Shown: positions 58,501-63,706 of the stretch, piece by piece | Layout of the letters: each line of letters opens with the position of its first letter | Position numbering within the stretch: position 1 is the first letter of the stretch | DNA from: Thalassospira mesophila | GTDB taxonomy: Bacteria; Pseudomonadota; Alphaproteobacteria; Rhodospirillales; Thalassospiraceae | NCBI RefSeq assembly: GCF_002115755.1 | Contig: NZ_JFKA01000011.1 | Location: 1-64,000, forward strand | DNA: 64,000 bases | Direction of reading: 5' to 3' | The notes under the pieces: model-generated | What the model was told of the DNA's origin: nothing | The model's input: only the letters and a program-made list of their open reading frames with translations | Database searches by the model: none | Made by a program: the position numbers and the translations under genes

Positions 58501-58707
58501 GTTCTCAACCTGGGTCAGGGCGTCGCTAATGTCATCGGCATATTTTGCTTCCAGCGGATCAGCGGACAACAGAATACGGGGTTCAATTGGCTCCACATGC
58601 AAACGCCGCGTGTTCCGTACCGGTGCAGCCATCAAGGCAGCATGACTAACTTTCACGTCGCGAACGTGCTTGCGCCTGTTCGACACCCAGTCCCGGATTG
58701 TCCACAT
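46552..58707 (-). CDS. Giant RTX adhesin-like protein with N-terminal LEPR-XLL-type motif
   Basis: About 4,051 residues in one open frame. The N-terminus is basic and not a Sec signal, and carries EPIEPRILLSADP at 39-51, the LEPR-XLL motif of very large surface proteins. Residues about 60-2,300 hold beta-rich repeats of several types, including flagellin-IN-like units (FILKVGKFSPVIVNIAADG, TTADDFAAAINAALAG) and recurring helical LPFIG-type segments. Residues about 2,420-3,740 are packed with Ca-binding RTX nonapeptides (GGSGNDTIYG type), including three near-identical 126-residue units. A Gly/Ser/Pro-rich linker and an acidic C-terminal segment with no recognised secretion signal end the protein. 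I noticed no cysteine. The ATG at 58707 has GGGGAAAGG 9 nt upstream. It likely acts outside the cell in adhesion or biofilm. Confidence 0.92.
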   Translation of the reverse strand: MWTIRDWVSNRRKHVRDVKVSHAALMAAPVRNTRRLHVEPIEPRILLSADPLEAKYADDISDALTQVENLLDNLEGHDLFADPLPMVFGTDENSGAGALADLSDIFKQNIIDPLSQIIQYDGQDDPDDKLSNLETDWQTFFKDSGYYADGDSTLNITHTTVDGNEIYAVSMSQTIDREFTIGVDDPNHDYNISLDTNGEMELTFDINFTIKIDKSVDETSAITFSLDSLSLQSTVDQDLTGHKLTLGIIPLTVGGVANDSTQGGINYSVTLNVADSGHLDDLTTSQLSSISNLSSVLTVSAQNNGGDNSVLASLPLTLEGPAAGISGIDVGDTPDITVTGHVVGVNEEVSVSMNSELELLSNFDAKDFLSIMTNFVSVVDSIDQGDVLDVSLPFADGLTVGDAIDLAAKMQHIIDQLGSEVGVIGFSEDQSASASDGNSSVELVSDVIDFGENPFPENGLTFVLILDGEEVNIALGNVDPDPDVTGDEHAISNITDLATAIAAALSTSSVKDRVTVSQRDGKLVFAATKTGTDTPAKLEVGSLAGKTSFSDIVEFSEQAGALLGFTGTAAEMIQALDLRFIDGSLAMDISYGDTQTYSGDVNFDASTTLGDLDSLTGSADMSVHSVMGVSATLLFDMHGLGSSVDWSDSTPALSGLFDGNGVITADDGLADLQITMRDGAQYTLDVDPSWTVAELVSHLDALDGDLHVSLDTDTFRITIEDASASTSDNAGDFGLNLGHNAYSDTTSSTPSAVLSGAIADDADFGAATSFILKVGKFSPVIVNIAADGSRTTADDFAAAINAALAGIDVPEGSLGVADKHYSDIVHVTIGEDDGKSVMKVATTITNVIDAATKKISERNLLNSSLRMDAVDLSVTSINDSLVGLNLGIEGSNQANSAETVSRITSSALHGDSYANHLGIQDFNAAVNVELAISNLDATGRVGLIDFTADGSGSVSLNSVVSLHNTYAESDSETPHTTTARDVLATAYGNDDSAISDIADVQYSSGHGDQPYAQLTLTNVAISGDVLDDIDVGNITITLSDLDTIGDLQNLTPTVNLGGLADESVSALADLNIDNILAGLQTALEYINGQYSGSILAKDLPLLGMSATDLLDFAGDIKAHLLAFKNNPASGLGDLETALKTAFGMDANSNGIDVHLTDDATALMIDINYSPATVSSSESLNLAIGDLANQAGDDAVKNLLGGLSDIVDVNGTGLVDVTAAATVGLTLGFRLTQPENSTPATGSTAVGNINGGQGIGTNASSKTDLSVTLANGEKFEVDLDALVKTGATVSDIIAGIQKAATDAGVSDSELTIGIDENGRLVFTDLTTADASSIPTGLDGLGVDGGNVASVISGSLGNDFDTTAAFEFAVSVNGAGAVTVHLDADANRTTEDAFAKALQTALGQTFVSTTDMSGIDGSVPVYAALGNLVSVSIDGSHNISFSADTGLLGGSATLQMSDVAASSAEPGLIIKSINGSTAAEDLGIAGTQSGVVDGQRVLTGARLYADSTNERFFLDTSKTGVNLDISVSASNLTFNTNFGATTGKVDGGSVALGGLSGSAAAGEDGFAVSGPAHLKLTLNDQYNGSAADERLYFSELDSNDVANIVNVDSDIAVKADLPLTIGGVAFNPGVGVEISDYFGDGKTISVTSADIADSLNAESILNSPGLLLNGLDYFLNQLEGQLESRLLELDLPFIGDALGVAADYFEDLHSGLIDAISEAIQDFQDDNPGVVVPTTTVVETALENMLKQIGAVDGSDHNKDVDVIATYDSGSDEVRFSADIHWDFYDQDINLAEDLGIAGLGLDVSSGMVNLELGMDFDFDFGINAAQGFFVETGAIDELVISFNLDFNGLDAEGRQGILNSDITDKASAFAGTVTFDINPEQGSTAGNDIDVNDRSQDGRLTFGEVRSVDHLFASTLDAEGQLDFNVHSSASGAASGVGLPEISHELYVDFDFHQKFGDGTQAVANYGSLEYRDVTMNLAGIINDILMPIFETIDEMLDPLRPLVEFLTSPIPGISEVIGSMSILDMARSVGATNGGVFEFIATLDNLIDLIDQVKKFQAAAGDNAIGAEFGTFKYDGNAVLNNPNGVESINLADAIDYDHYAFGNFDAVKTQMGVSGGLLDDLTKETWINVFSLPILTDNNLPLKLLTGQTDAVELFHFDLPKFDLEFNLSKSWPYPLYPPLLMLEIGIGTDFKVTFDLAGGYDLHGLAEFVDSGDPISLFDGFYISDLHNGSKDIPEIVMNGEIYGSASVKLNAGIISASGGLKLALGTTISFDINDPNGDGKLRASEFLGLMEISPEYLFDIHGELYIRVAAIADVTAHLLFTNVTVFELDITIFKATIFTWDLNPPSAPVLANLDDSGTLTVNMGTHAGDRLVDNTEDGDETFYLKHVGGTVDDEKIEVWSSLFNNVVQTFDHVKSVVAFGGAGDDKIILSGITSSMVLDGGAGNDVIRLDGQGISGGTMSSGTAVIRAGKGDDTVYGGSGNDSIYGDTGNDTIYAGAGNDYVDAGTGNDIIHGGTGNDVIHGGSGNDDIFGEDGNDTLYGEKGFDLIVGGLGNDVLHGGDGVDRMFGDETGSTATSLTLESSSSQGGNDSLYGDDGDDYMFGGAGTDMLNGGDGNDILFGDTGTITFDANGMLVTANTDVAPGVGGNDTLYGGDNEDIIFGGVGNDYIDGGNHNDILIGDTGLVQGSAGASTPGQYLVRGNNSATGNDTIKGGSGNDILIGGLGSDTLLGESGRDTVGGDNISLLRSQTSLILDVISVETVEEGQGSSDIIDGGAGTDMLLGGGGTQSLSVSNGGDNVVVFGDFITGGTGSDIILGDYGIIEPTTGLGATITGRDGSNSGNDLINADSGFDIVIGGGGNDTIDGGEGNDTLLGDIGTVTRDKVARISRAETTNETIGGADIINGKLGNDVIMGGTGSDTLTGDDGLDVILGDLGIIIPANGTDADIIAHNFANGAADTIYGNAGNDILLGGGGDDSIYGGEGNNHIAGDNAQVTRSEFTLPDGSEDPLSELAADPVLIFETAEETSGGNDIIETGAGNDVILGGIGQDTITSGDGDDIILGDLGIVIPVGSAGADVISRNGSTGTTNNDVITAGDGNKIVLGGSGNDTITIGTGTGNGAGNTNYISGDLAELKRDADGKLVSFETVEESVGGDDTITTGSSTGDDIILGGIGQDKITTGDGTDIILGDLGIVIPVGSAGPDVIARNGTIGLTNNDTITTSDGNKIVLGGSGNDTITIGTGTGNGAGNTNYISGDLAELKRDADGKLVSFETVDESVGGDDTITTGSSTGDDIILGGIGQDTITTGDGTDIILGDLGIVIPVGSAGPDVIARNGNIGSTNNDTITASDGNKIVLGGSGNDTITIGTGTGNGAGNTNYISGDLAELKRDSNGTLVSFETVEEAIGGNDFITAGAGDDMILGGIGQDSIFGNAGNDTILGDLGIIVPMGSAGADVIARNGDIGTNNDDTIDAGNGNNVVFGGSGSDSITTGTGSDYIAGDLAQLTRKADGTLVMFETREETIGGADIIDAGAGNDAIFGGQGADTISAGAGDDVVLGDAGYLKLDNSEIYVIAEKKNWDLGTHYTLETRNQAVGGDDTIHGNDGNDILIGGSFDDYLDGDSGNDAIIGDQGGATYRDVTDRLEIHTKELLAENNGYDILYGDEGNDELIGGAFEDSLFGGVDDDILIGDEGEVYYGFVPREQGKEYHDSLPRMARSTESFTGRKDTLDSGSGVDFILGGEQPNFIVADPTLDLVQIENGEFRIDETRNSKTEFPSFQGDPILQPQAAYFASIDARSPTLQPITSTTSSSGSGSSFAHSTAAPGSALTGANSTGVAGLLAGTGQSGGGIAGNSGSSLSLVGGTNAILGGVGSVHQTNDGTIAGFIEAATILSTSDQSALSSNNGAGNGIGNTIPSVSFGAQVNAPAGANDLPSAGTAGTPNGAQGPGSAQGAPGNAAPDGTGDNPANPPAQGSDGNDNSGQDAEPQDGAFLWLDENGRYVDFAQLAPSGGTSLVFDAESGLWLNDAATDEGPVFVPELAEKAPVLSLVTKAA
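47480..51470 (-). repeat. RTX nonapeptide repeat block within the giant adhesin gene
   Basis: Most codons here encode runs of the GGxGxD type (for example GGSGNDSIYGDTGNDTIYAG). The repeats form calcium-bound beta-rolls that fold only outside the cell in known RTX proteins. They are grouped in blocks separated by SFETVEE-like linkers. The strongly biased codons create long open frames on the opposite strand that are not genes. Confidence 0.9.
48575..49708 (-). repeat. Three tandem near-identical 378-bp units (126 residues each)
   Basis: Units start at 48575, 48953 and 49331, exactly 378 bp apart. The first two are nearly identical at DNA level over most of their length; the third diverges after about 90 bp and towards its end. 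Each encodes GSGNDTITIGTGTGNGAG, then ISGDLAELKRD, SFETVEE and GGIGQD-type RTX segments. A more divergent related unit precedes them near 48,200. The DNA-level likeness points to recent duplication or gene conversion. Confidence 0.88.
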
Positions 58708-59229
58708 CGAATGAAGCCTTTCCCCAAATAACCGCCGAGCCCCCACGCCCGCACCCCTGCGAACGTCACTATACCTTAGTGGTGCCCCTCAAATTTTATA
58801 CCGCAAACTTTCCGCAAACTGGACTCTGAAAATCTGACAAATACTGACAGATTTTCACATGATCCCCTTCGCCCCTGCCGCAGCGCGAAACGCGCTTGAT
58901 ATCATCCAATGCACTGAAACTAATAGTTTATTTATGTGGATTTTAAATGACGGGAAAAATAATCGCAATCATTGTTGCAACACAAAAATTTCTACCATTA
59001 GGTATTAAAGTACGGACGATTACTCTTATACATACGTCGAATTTAGCCTGTTTTTTAATCAACCCCGAAGATATTTCCGGGTCAAACAAATGCCTTTACC
59101 TGTTTGTAAATTAACAAATTTTAATCCAGACGGACGCTGCTGCCCTAAACGCGGCGTCACAACGGTACATTGACACGCCCGATCAATTCCCGGTCGCGGG
59201 CACCACCATTACAAAATTGCGGTACGAAC
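58708..59229 (-). promoter_or_regulatory. Upstream region of the giant adhesin gene with tandem and inverted repeats
   Basis: No gene is supported here. On the minus strand a -10-like TATAAA (58795-58800) has no good -35. Directly upstream lie two direct repeats AGTTTGCGG (CCGCAAACT on the plus strand at 58801-58809 and 58812-58820), 11 bp apart, one helical turn. Further upstream is a perfect 10-bp inverted repeat TGAAAATCTG/CAGATTTTCA (58827-58836, 58848-58857). This arrangement fits an activator-dependent promoter. The part from 58858 to 59229 is A+T-rich with no further signal I can defend. Confidence 0.6.
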
Positions 59230-59264
59230 AAAAAAAATGGGGCCCTCAAACGAGCGCCCCATTT
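59230..59264 (-). terminator. Rho-independent terminator after the universal stress protein gene
   Basis: Read on the minus strand, AAATGGGGC (59256-59264 region) pairs with GCCCCATTT (59235-59243 region) and is followed by a T run (plus-strand A run 59230-59237). It closes the leftward TRAP/usp operon. Confidence 0.88.
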
Positions 59265-59289
59265 CCAGATCCGTGATTTGTCCGACAGC

Positions 59290-59718
59290 CTAGTCACGGA
59301 CCACCAGGACCGAACAATTGGCATGGCGAACCACGCGTGCGGCGTTTGGCCCCAACAGATAATCTTTCAGCTCCGGGCGATGCGCGCCCATAACGATCAG
59401 GTCACAATTGGTTTTTTCGGCGATTTGCAAAATCACCTCATAAACCGTGCCCTGACCGACGATGTGCTGAACCTTGATATCGCTCGGGACATTGGCCGCA
59501 ACAAATTCGTGCAAGCGGTCGTTATAGGTGGCCAGGACTTTCTTTTCGTACCCTTTGGGAAAGAACTGCCCCACCATCGACATGCCAACTGTGGGAACAA
59601 CGGTTAAAATATGTAACCGTGCCCCATCAATTTTAGCTTCCCGGATGGCGGCAGGCAGTGCCTTTGACCATGATTCATCATGATCAAAGTCGATGGTAAC
59701 AAGGATATCCTTATACAT
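59290..59718 (-). CDS. Universal stress protein (UspA family, TRAP-associated)
   Basis: The 142-residue protein has the Usp fold: start MYKDILVTIDFDHDESW, then DLIVMGAHRPELKDYLLGPNAARVVRH containing the family's GxxG-x9-G(S/N) type nucleotide-binding loop, and an SVLVVRD end. Usp proteins of this kind are often encoded beside TRAP transporters; TeaD in Halomonas is one that regulates its transporter. Here it follows the fused TRAP permease by 12 bp and is the last gene before a terminator, so a regulatory role for this transporter is likely. Confidence 0.9.
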   Translation of the reverse strand: MYKDILVTIDFDHDESWSKALPAAIREAKIDGARLHILTVVPTVGMSMVGQFFPKGYEKKVLATYNDRLHEFVAANVPSDIKVQHIVGQGTVYEVILQIAEKTNCDLIVMGAHRPELKDYLLGPNAARVVRHANCSVLVVRD

Positions 59719-59730
59719 CTTGATCCCTCC

Positions 59731-62328
59731 TTACGCGTTGCCGGTTGCGGTGTCGCGATGACGGCGCCGTTGAATGAAAATAATCAGCCCCAGCAACAAA
59801 AATGCCGGCAGGAAGAAAATTTCCTTGGGCATACGATCGGCTTGCAGCTTGATCGCCGTGATTTCAAAGTCGAAATCAAGACCAACCTTTTCCGCCGGGC
59901 CGCCAAACACCACGTCATCAATAAAGATCCGGCCATCTTCGTTCCGCACCACAATACCGGCATTTTCCAGGCGATCTTCGCCTGATGCCTGCGGACCCAA
60001 CGGCAACATCACCGATTTTTTAACCTCATCGCCTTCAAGGCTGGTGCCTTCGACATCAATGCGCAAATTGGCATTGGCGGGAAGGGTGGCAACCTGTTCG
60101 ACAATTTCAGCAGGGTTCACATTGTTAAAAGGCGGCTCAACCATATCAAGCCAGAAACCGGGCCGAAACAGGGTAAAGGCCACCAGCAACAAGGCCGCAC
60201 TTTCCCACAGGCGCGAGCGGGTAAAGAAATAGCCCATCGTGGCTGCGGCAAAAACCAGCATCGCGATAATCGCCACCGCAATCACCCATATCGCCTCAAA
60301 CACATGATCAATACCAATCATCAAAAGCTGGGTATTGAACAGGAACAGGAACGGCAAAACCGCGGTACGCATACTGTAGAAAAAGGCGACAAACCCGGTT
60401 TTCATCGGATCCGCCCCGGATATGGCCGCCGCCGCAAACGACGCCAGCCCCACCGGGGGTGTTACATCGGCCATGATGCCGAAATAGAACACAAACAGAT
60501 GCACCGCTATCAACGGCACGATCAAACCATTTTGCGCACCCAGTTCAACAATGACCGGTGCCATCAGGCTGGAAACCACAATGTAGTTTGCCGTCGTTGG
60601 CAGGCCCATGCCCAAAATCAGGCTGATAAAGGCCGTCATGATCAAAATCAGCATCAGGTTACCACCCGATACGATTTCAACAAATTCCACCATCACCTGA
60701 CCAATACCGGTCAACGATACCGTACCAACAATAATACCGGCAGCAGCGGTCGCTACCCCAATGCCAATCATGTTCCGGGCACCGGTGGCAAAACCGTCAA
60801 TCACATCGGCAAAGCCATTGCGCAGTTCTGCCATATAGTCCGGTTGCTTGCGGAAAAACGCCTTGACCGGCTTTTGCGTCAGCATGATGAAAATCATCAG
60901 GCATGTGGCCCAAAAGGCCGACAGGCCGGGTGATTTCAGCTCGATCATCAAAAACCACACCAGCACCACAACGGGCAGCAGGTAATGCAACCCGGCCTTT
61001 GCGGTCTCACCGAGTGCTGGCAATTCCAGCACCGGCTGGTTGGGGTCATCCATTTCAAGGTCAGGATATTTCGAGGCATAATAAAGCCCGGCGAAATAGA
61101 CCGCCGCACATTCCACCGCAACAATCCAGCCAACACCGTCGCCAAACAGCCGTTGTTGCCATTCCAGCACATAGTAAACCGCACCCGACAAAATCACCAG
61201 CGAGCAGATAAAAATCAGCGAGCGCAGAAGGCTTTGTTTCAGGTTCGGTGCTTCGCGGCGCGGCAGGCCCTGCATGTTGGCTTTCAGGGCTTCAAGATGC
61301 ACGATGTAAATCAGCGCGATATAGGAAATGGTCGCAGGCAGAAATGCATGCTTGATCACCTCGGGATAGGGAATACCAACATATTCCACCATCAAAAAGG
61401 CGGCAGCCCCCATTACCGGCGGCATGATCTGGCCATTCACCGAGGAGGCAACTTCAACCGCACCGGCTTTTTCAGCCGAGAAACCAACCCGCTTCATCAG
61501 CGGAATGGTGAAGGTGCCGGTGGTCACCACATTCGCAATGGACGAGCCGGAAATAAGCCCGGTCATGGCCGAAGACAAAACAGCGGCCTTTGCCGGGCCG
61601 CCGCGCATATGGCCCAGTGCCGCAAACGCCACCTTGATGAAATAGTTGCCCGCCCCGGCCTTATCAAGCAGGGAGCCAAACAGAACGAACAGAAAAACAA
61701 AGCTGGTTGAAACACCAAGGGCGATCCCGAAGACACCTTCGGTCGTCAGCCATTGATGCGACATTGCCTTGGAAAAACTGGCCCCGCGCCATTGCAAGAC
61801 ATCGGGCACCCACGAACCATTGCCAAAAAAGACATAGGCCAGAAAAATCAGCGCAACGCACATAAGGGGCGGGCCAAGGGCCCGGCGGGTTGCTTCCAGC
61901 AGCATCACCAGGCCAACACCGGCAACAACCAGATCGGTCGTGGTTGGCAAGCCGGGACGCCCGGAAAGCTGAACATAGGCAATGTAAATATAGGCCGCGC
62001 AAAATGCCCCGACCAGCGCCTGAACCCAGTCAGCCAGCGGAATATATGAACGCGGTGATGATTTGAATGCCGGATAGGCCACAAAAGCCAGAAACACGGC
62101 AAAAGCCAGATGAATGGACCGTGCTTCGGTCGAATTGAAAACACCGGCATGAAAGATATAGGGCAAGGGCGATGCCAGCCACAGCTGAAACAACGACCAC
62201 GCCACTGCCACATAAAGCAGAAGTTTGGCTGTAAGACCCGTAGGTTGTCGCGCCCCGGTATCTGTTTCGGCAATCAGGTCCTGAAGGTCCTGGTCCTTGC
62301 CGTCATTGACGCTTTTATCGTTCGTCAT
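59731..62328 (-). CDS. TRAP transporter permease, fused DctQ-DctM (4TM/12TM) type
   Basis: The 865-residue inner-membrane protein combines the small and large TRAP subunits in one chain. Many helices begin near residue 40 (LLLYVAVAWSLFQLW). The DctM core shows GLISGSSIANVVTTGTFTIPLMKRVGFS (Na-coupled permease signature, residues given only to locate it) and MGLPTTANYIVVSSLMAP. A C-terminal DUF3394-like extramembrane part (PANANLRIDVEG to VFGGPAEKVGLDFDFEI) precedes a last helix. The start at 62328 (ATG, MTNDKSVND, GGGGA upstream) is preferred to the longer frame. It works with the TAXI binding protein encoded just upstream. Confidence 0.92.
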   Translation of the reverse strand: MTNDKSVNDGKDQDLQDLIAETDTGARQPTGLTAKLLLYVAVAWSLFQLWLASPLPYIFHAGVFNSTEARSIHLAFAVFLAFVAYPAFKSSPRSYIPLADWVQALVGAFCAAYIYIAYVQLSGRPGLPTTTDLVVAGVGLVMLLEATRRALGPPLMCVALIFLAYVFFGNGSWVPDVLQWRGASFSKAMSHQWLTTEGVFGIALGVSTSFVFLFVLFGSLLDKAGAGNYFIKVAFAALGHMRGGPAKAAVLSSAMTGLISGSSIANVVTTGTFTIPLMKRVGFSAEKAGAVEVASSVNGQIMPPVMGAAAFLMVEYVGIPYPEVIKHAFLPATISYIALIYIVHLEALKANMQGLPRREAPNLKQSLLRSLIFICSLVILSGAVYYVLEWQQRLFGDGVGWIVAVECAAVYFAGLYYASKYPDLEMDDPNQPVLELPALGETAKAGLHYLLPVVVLVWFLMIELKSPGLSAFWATCLMIFIMLTQKPVKAFFRKQPDYMAELRNGFADVIDGFATGARNMIGIGVATAAAGIIVGTVSLTGIGQVMVEFVEIVSGGNLMLILIMTAFISLILGMGLPTTANYIVVSSLMAPVIVELGAQNGLIVPLIAVHLFVFYFGIMADVTPPVGLASFAAAAISGADPMKTGFVAFFYSMRTAVLPFLFLFNTQLLMIGIDHVFEAIWVIAVAIIAMLVFAAATMGYFFTRSRLWESAALLLVAFTLFRPGFWLDMVEPPFNNVNPAEIVEQVATLPANANLRIDVEGTSLEGDEVKKSVMLPLGPQASGEDRLENAGIVVRNEDGRIFIDDVVFGGPAEKVGLDFDFEITAIKLQADRMPKEIFFLPAFLLLGLIIFIQRRRHRDTATGNA

Positions 62329-62476
62329 GCTTTTTCCCCGGTCAAAACGGCTAGGCCGTTCCAATTTCACCCAGAAACTGCGCGATCCCCGCCTGTACAG
62401 ACAAGGGACCATGAGCGGACATGTTTTTGGTTTCTTTGAATTTTAATGTCCGTGCGCAGGATAGGACAGACAGGCA

Positions 62477-62505
62477 AAACGGGAGGCACATTGTGCCCCC
62501 CGTTT
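62477..62505 (-). other. Stem-loop between TAXI binding-protein and permease genes
   Basis: A 14-bp stem with one mismatch lies 11 nt after the binding-protein stop. Only four T residues follow on the minus strand, so it may be a partial terminator or an mRNA-end protector that keeps binding-protein mRNA more abundant than permease mRNA. Confidence 0.65.
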
Positions 62506-62516
62506 CCAAAGCGACC

Positions 62517-63494
62517 TTACATCAGGCCTGCTTCTTTATAGTATTTAACCGCGCCATCATGCAGCGGAGCAGAAAGACCGTCTTTGATCATTTCTTCTTT
62601 TTTCAGATTTGCAAAAGCCGGATGCAGCTTTTTGAAATCGTCAAAGTTTTCGAAAACCGCTTTGACAACATTGTAAACAACGTCTTCGTCGGTTTTGGTC
62701 GAAGATACAAAGGTCGCGCCAACACCAAAGGTTTTAATGTCGTCGGGGTTGCCACGATACATGCCGCCCGGAATGGTGGCGACACGATAATAGGGGTTAT
62801 CGGCAACCAGCTTGTCAATTTCCGGGCCGGAAACATCAACCAGAACCGAATCACAGGCCGTGGTGGCTTCCATGATCGAACCCGCCGGGTGACCCACAGT
62901 GTAGATCATGGCATCGATTTTGTTATCGCAAAGGGCCTGCGACTGTTCAGCCGGTTTCAGTTCGGATGCCAAAGCAAAATCGTCAACCGACCAGCCTTTG
63001 GCGGCCATGACAACATCCATGGTGTCGCGCTGCCCGGAACCGGGGTTACCGATATTGACGCGTTTGCCTTTCAGATCATCAAAAGTTTTGATGCCGGAAT
63101 CTGCACGGGCAACAACGGTGAACGGCTCGGGATGGATCGAGAAAACCGAACGCAGTTCCTTGAACGGGCCCTGATCAGCAAATTTGCCGGTACCGTTATA
63201 GGCATAATACTGGATGTCGGACTGGGCCACGCCCATGTCAAGCTCACCCGCGCGGATGGTGTTGATGTTGTAAACCGAACCACCAGTAGATTCGACAGAA
63301 CAACGGATACCATGATCCTTGCGGCCTTTATTGACCAGACGGCAAATTGCGCCGCCTGTCGGGTAATAAACACCCGTAACACCACCGGTACCGATGGTGA
63401 TAAATTTCTGTTCAGCAGCCGAAGACTGGCCCGCAAACATCGAAATGCCTGCCAACGCAACCACGGCACTTGCAATAGCAACAAGTTTTTTCAT
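62517..63494 (-). CDS. TAXI-family TRAP transporter solute-binding protein
   Basis: The 325-residue periplasmic protein has a signal peptide ([21 protein letters not shown], cleaved near SSA-AE). Then comes the TAXI hallmark [21 protein letters not shown]. Further family segments are [18 protein letters not shown] and [22 protein letters not shown] proteins pair with fused TRAP permeases and are often linked to glutamate, aromatic or dicarboxylate uptake; the substrate is not evident here. The start at 63494 follows AGGGAGA by about 8 nt; a longer frame covers the leader and is not coding. Confidence 0.93.
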   Translation of the reverse strand: MKKLVAIASAVVALAGISMFAGQSSAAEQKFITIGTGGVTGVYYPTGGAICRLVNKGRKDHGIRCSVESTGGSVYNINTIRAGELDMGVAQSDIQYYAYNGTGKFADQGPFKELRSVFSIHPEPFTVVARADSGIKTFDDLKGKRVNIGNPGSGQRDTMDVVMAAKGWSVDDFALASELKPAEQSQALCDNKIDAMIYTVGHPAGSIMEATTACDSVLVDVSGPEIDKLVADNPYYRVATIPGGMYRGNPDDIKTFGVGATFVSSTKTDEDVVYNVVKAVFENFDDFKKLHPAFANLKKEEMIKDGLSAPLHDGAVKYYKEAGLM

Positions 63495-63563
63495 CAGGAT
63501 TGTCTCCCTTAACACCCTGTGGAACGATTCAACTGCGCCAGAAGGCAGCAGAAGAATTTCGAT

Positions 63564-63666
63564 GGAGCAGCTACCATCACTGATAGCTCCTCCGATTTTC
63601 GGGACTATATTTAAAGCTGTGGGATTATGAACCCAACAGCTTCGGAAGTGGCCCTTATTCACTTCC
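63564..63666 (-). promoter_or_regulatory. Structured leader upstream of the TAXI binding-protein gene
   Basis: Three hairpins follow one another: a bulged GGAG...CTCC stem at 63564-63590, AAGCTGT(T)GGG...CCC(A)ACAGCTT at 63614-63642, and GGAAGTG...CACTTCC at 63644-63666. Such a chain in a 5' region could be a regulatory RNA element. I do not recognise it as a known riboswitch. Confidence 0.5.
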
Positions 63667-63670
63667 TGAC

Positions 63671-63686
63671 TGTGAAGCCGATCACA
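63671..63686. promoter_or_regulatory. CRP-like binding site (TGTGA-N6-TCACA)
   Basis: TGTGA (63671-63675) and TCACA (63682-63686) form a perfect CRP/FNR-superfamily consensus half-site pair with a 6-bp spacer. It lies upstream of the TAXI TRAP operon and just past the stop of the next gene, where activation of the operon by carbon status would place it. The regulator is not in the window. Confidence 0.6.
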
Positions 63687-63706
63687 CTTTTTTTATATTT
63701 TCGCGA

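Noticed and set aside
60985-61710. 241-codon plus-strand frame opposite the TRAP permease
   Set aside because: Opposite strand of hydrophobic codons, giving a His/Arg/Gln-rich translation without known features.
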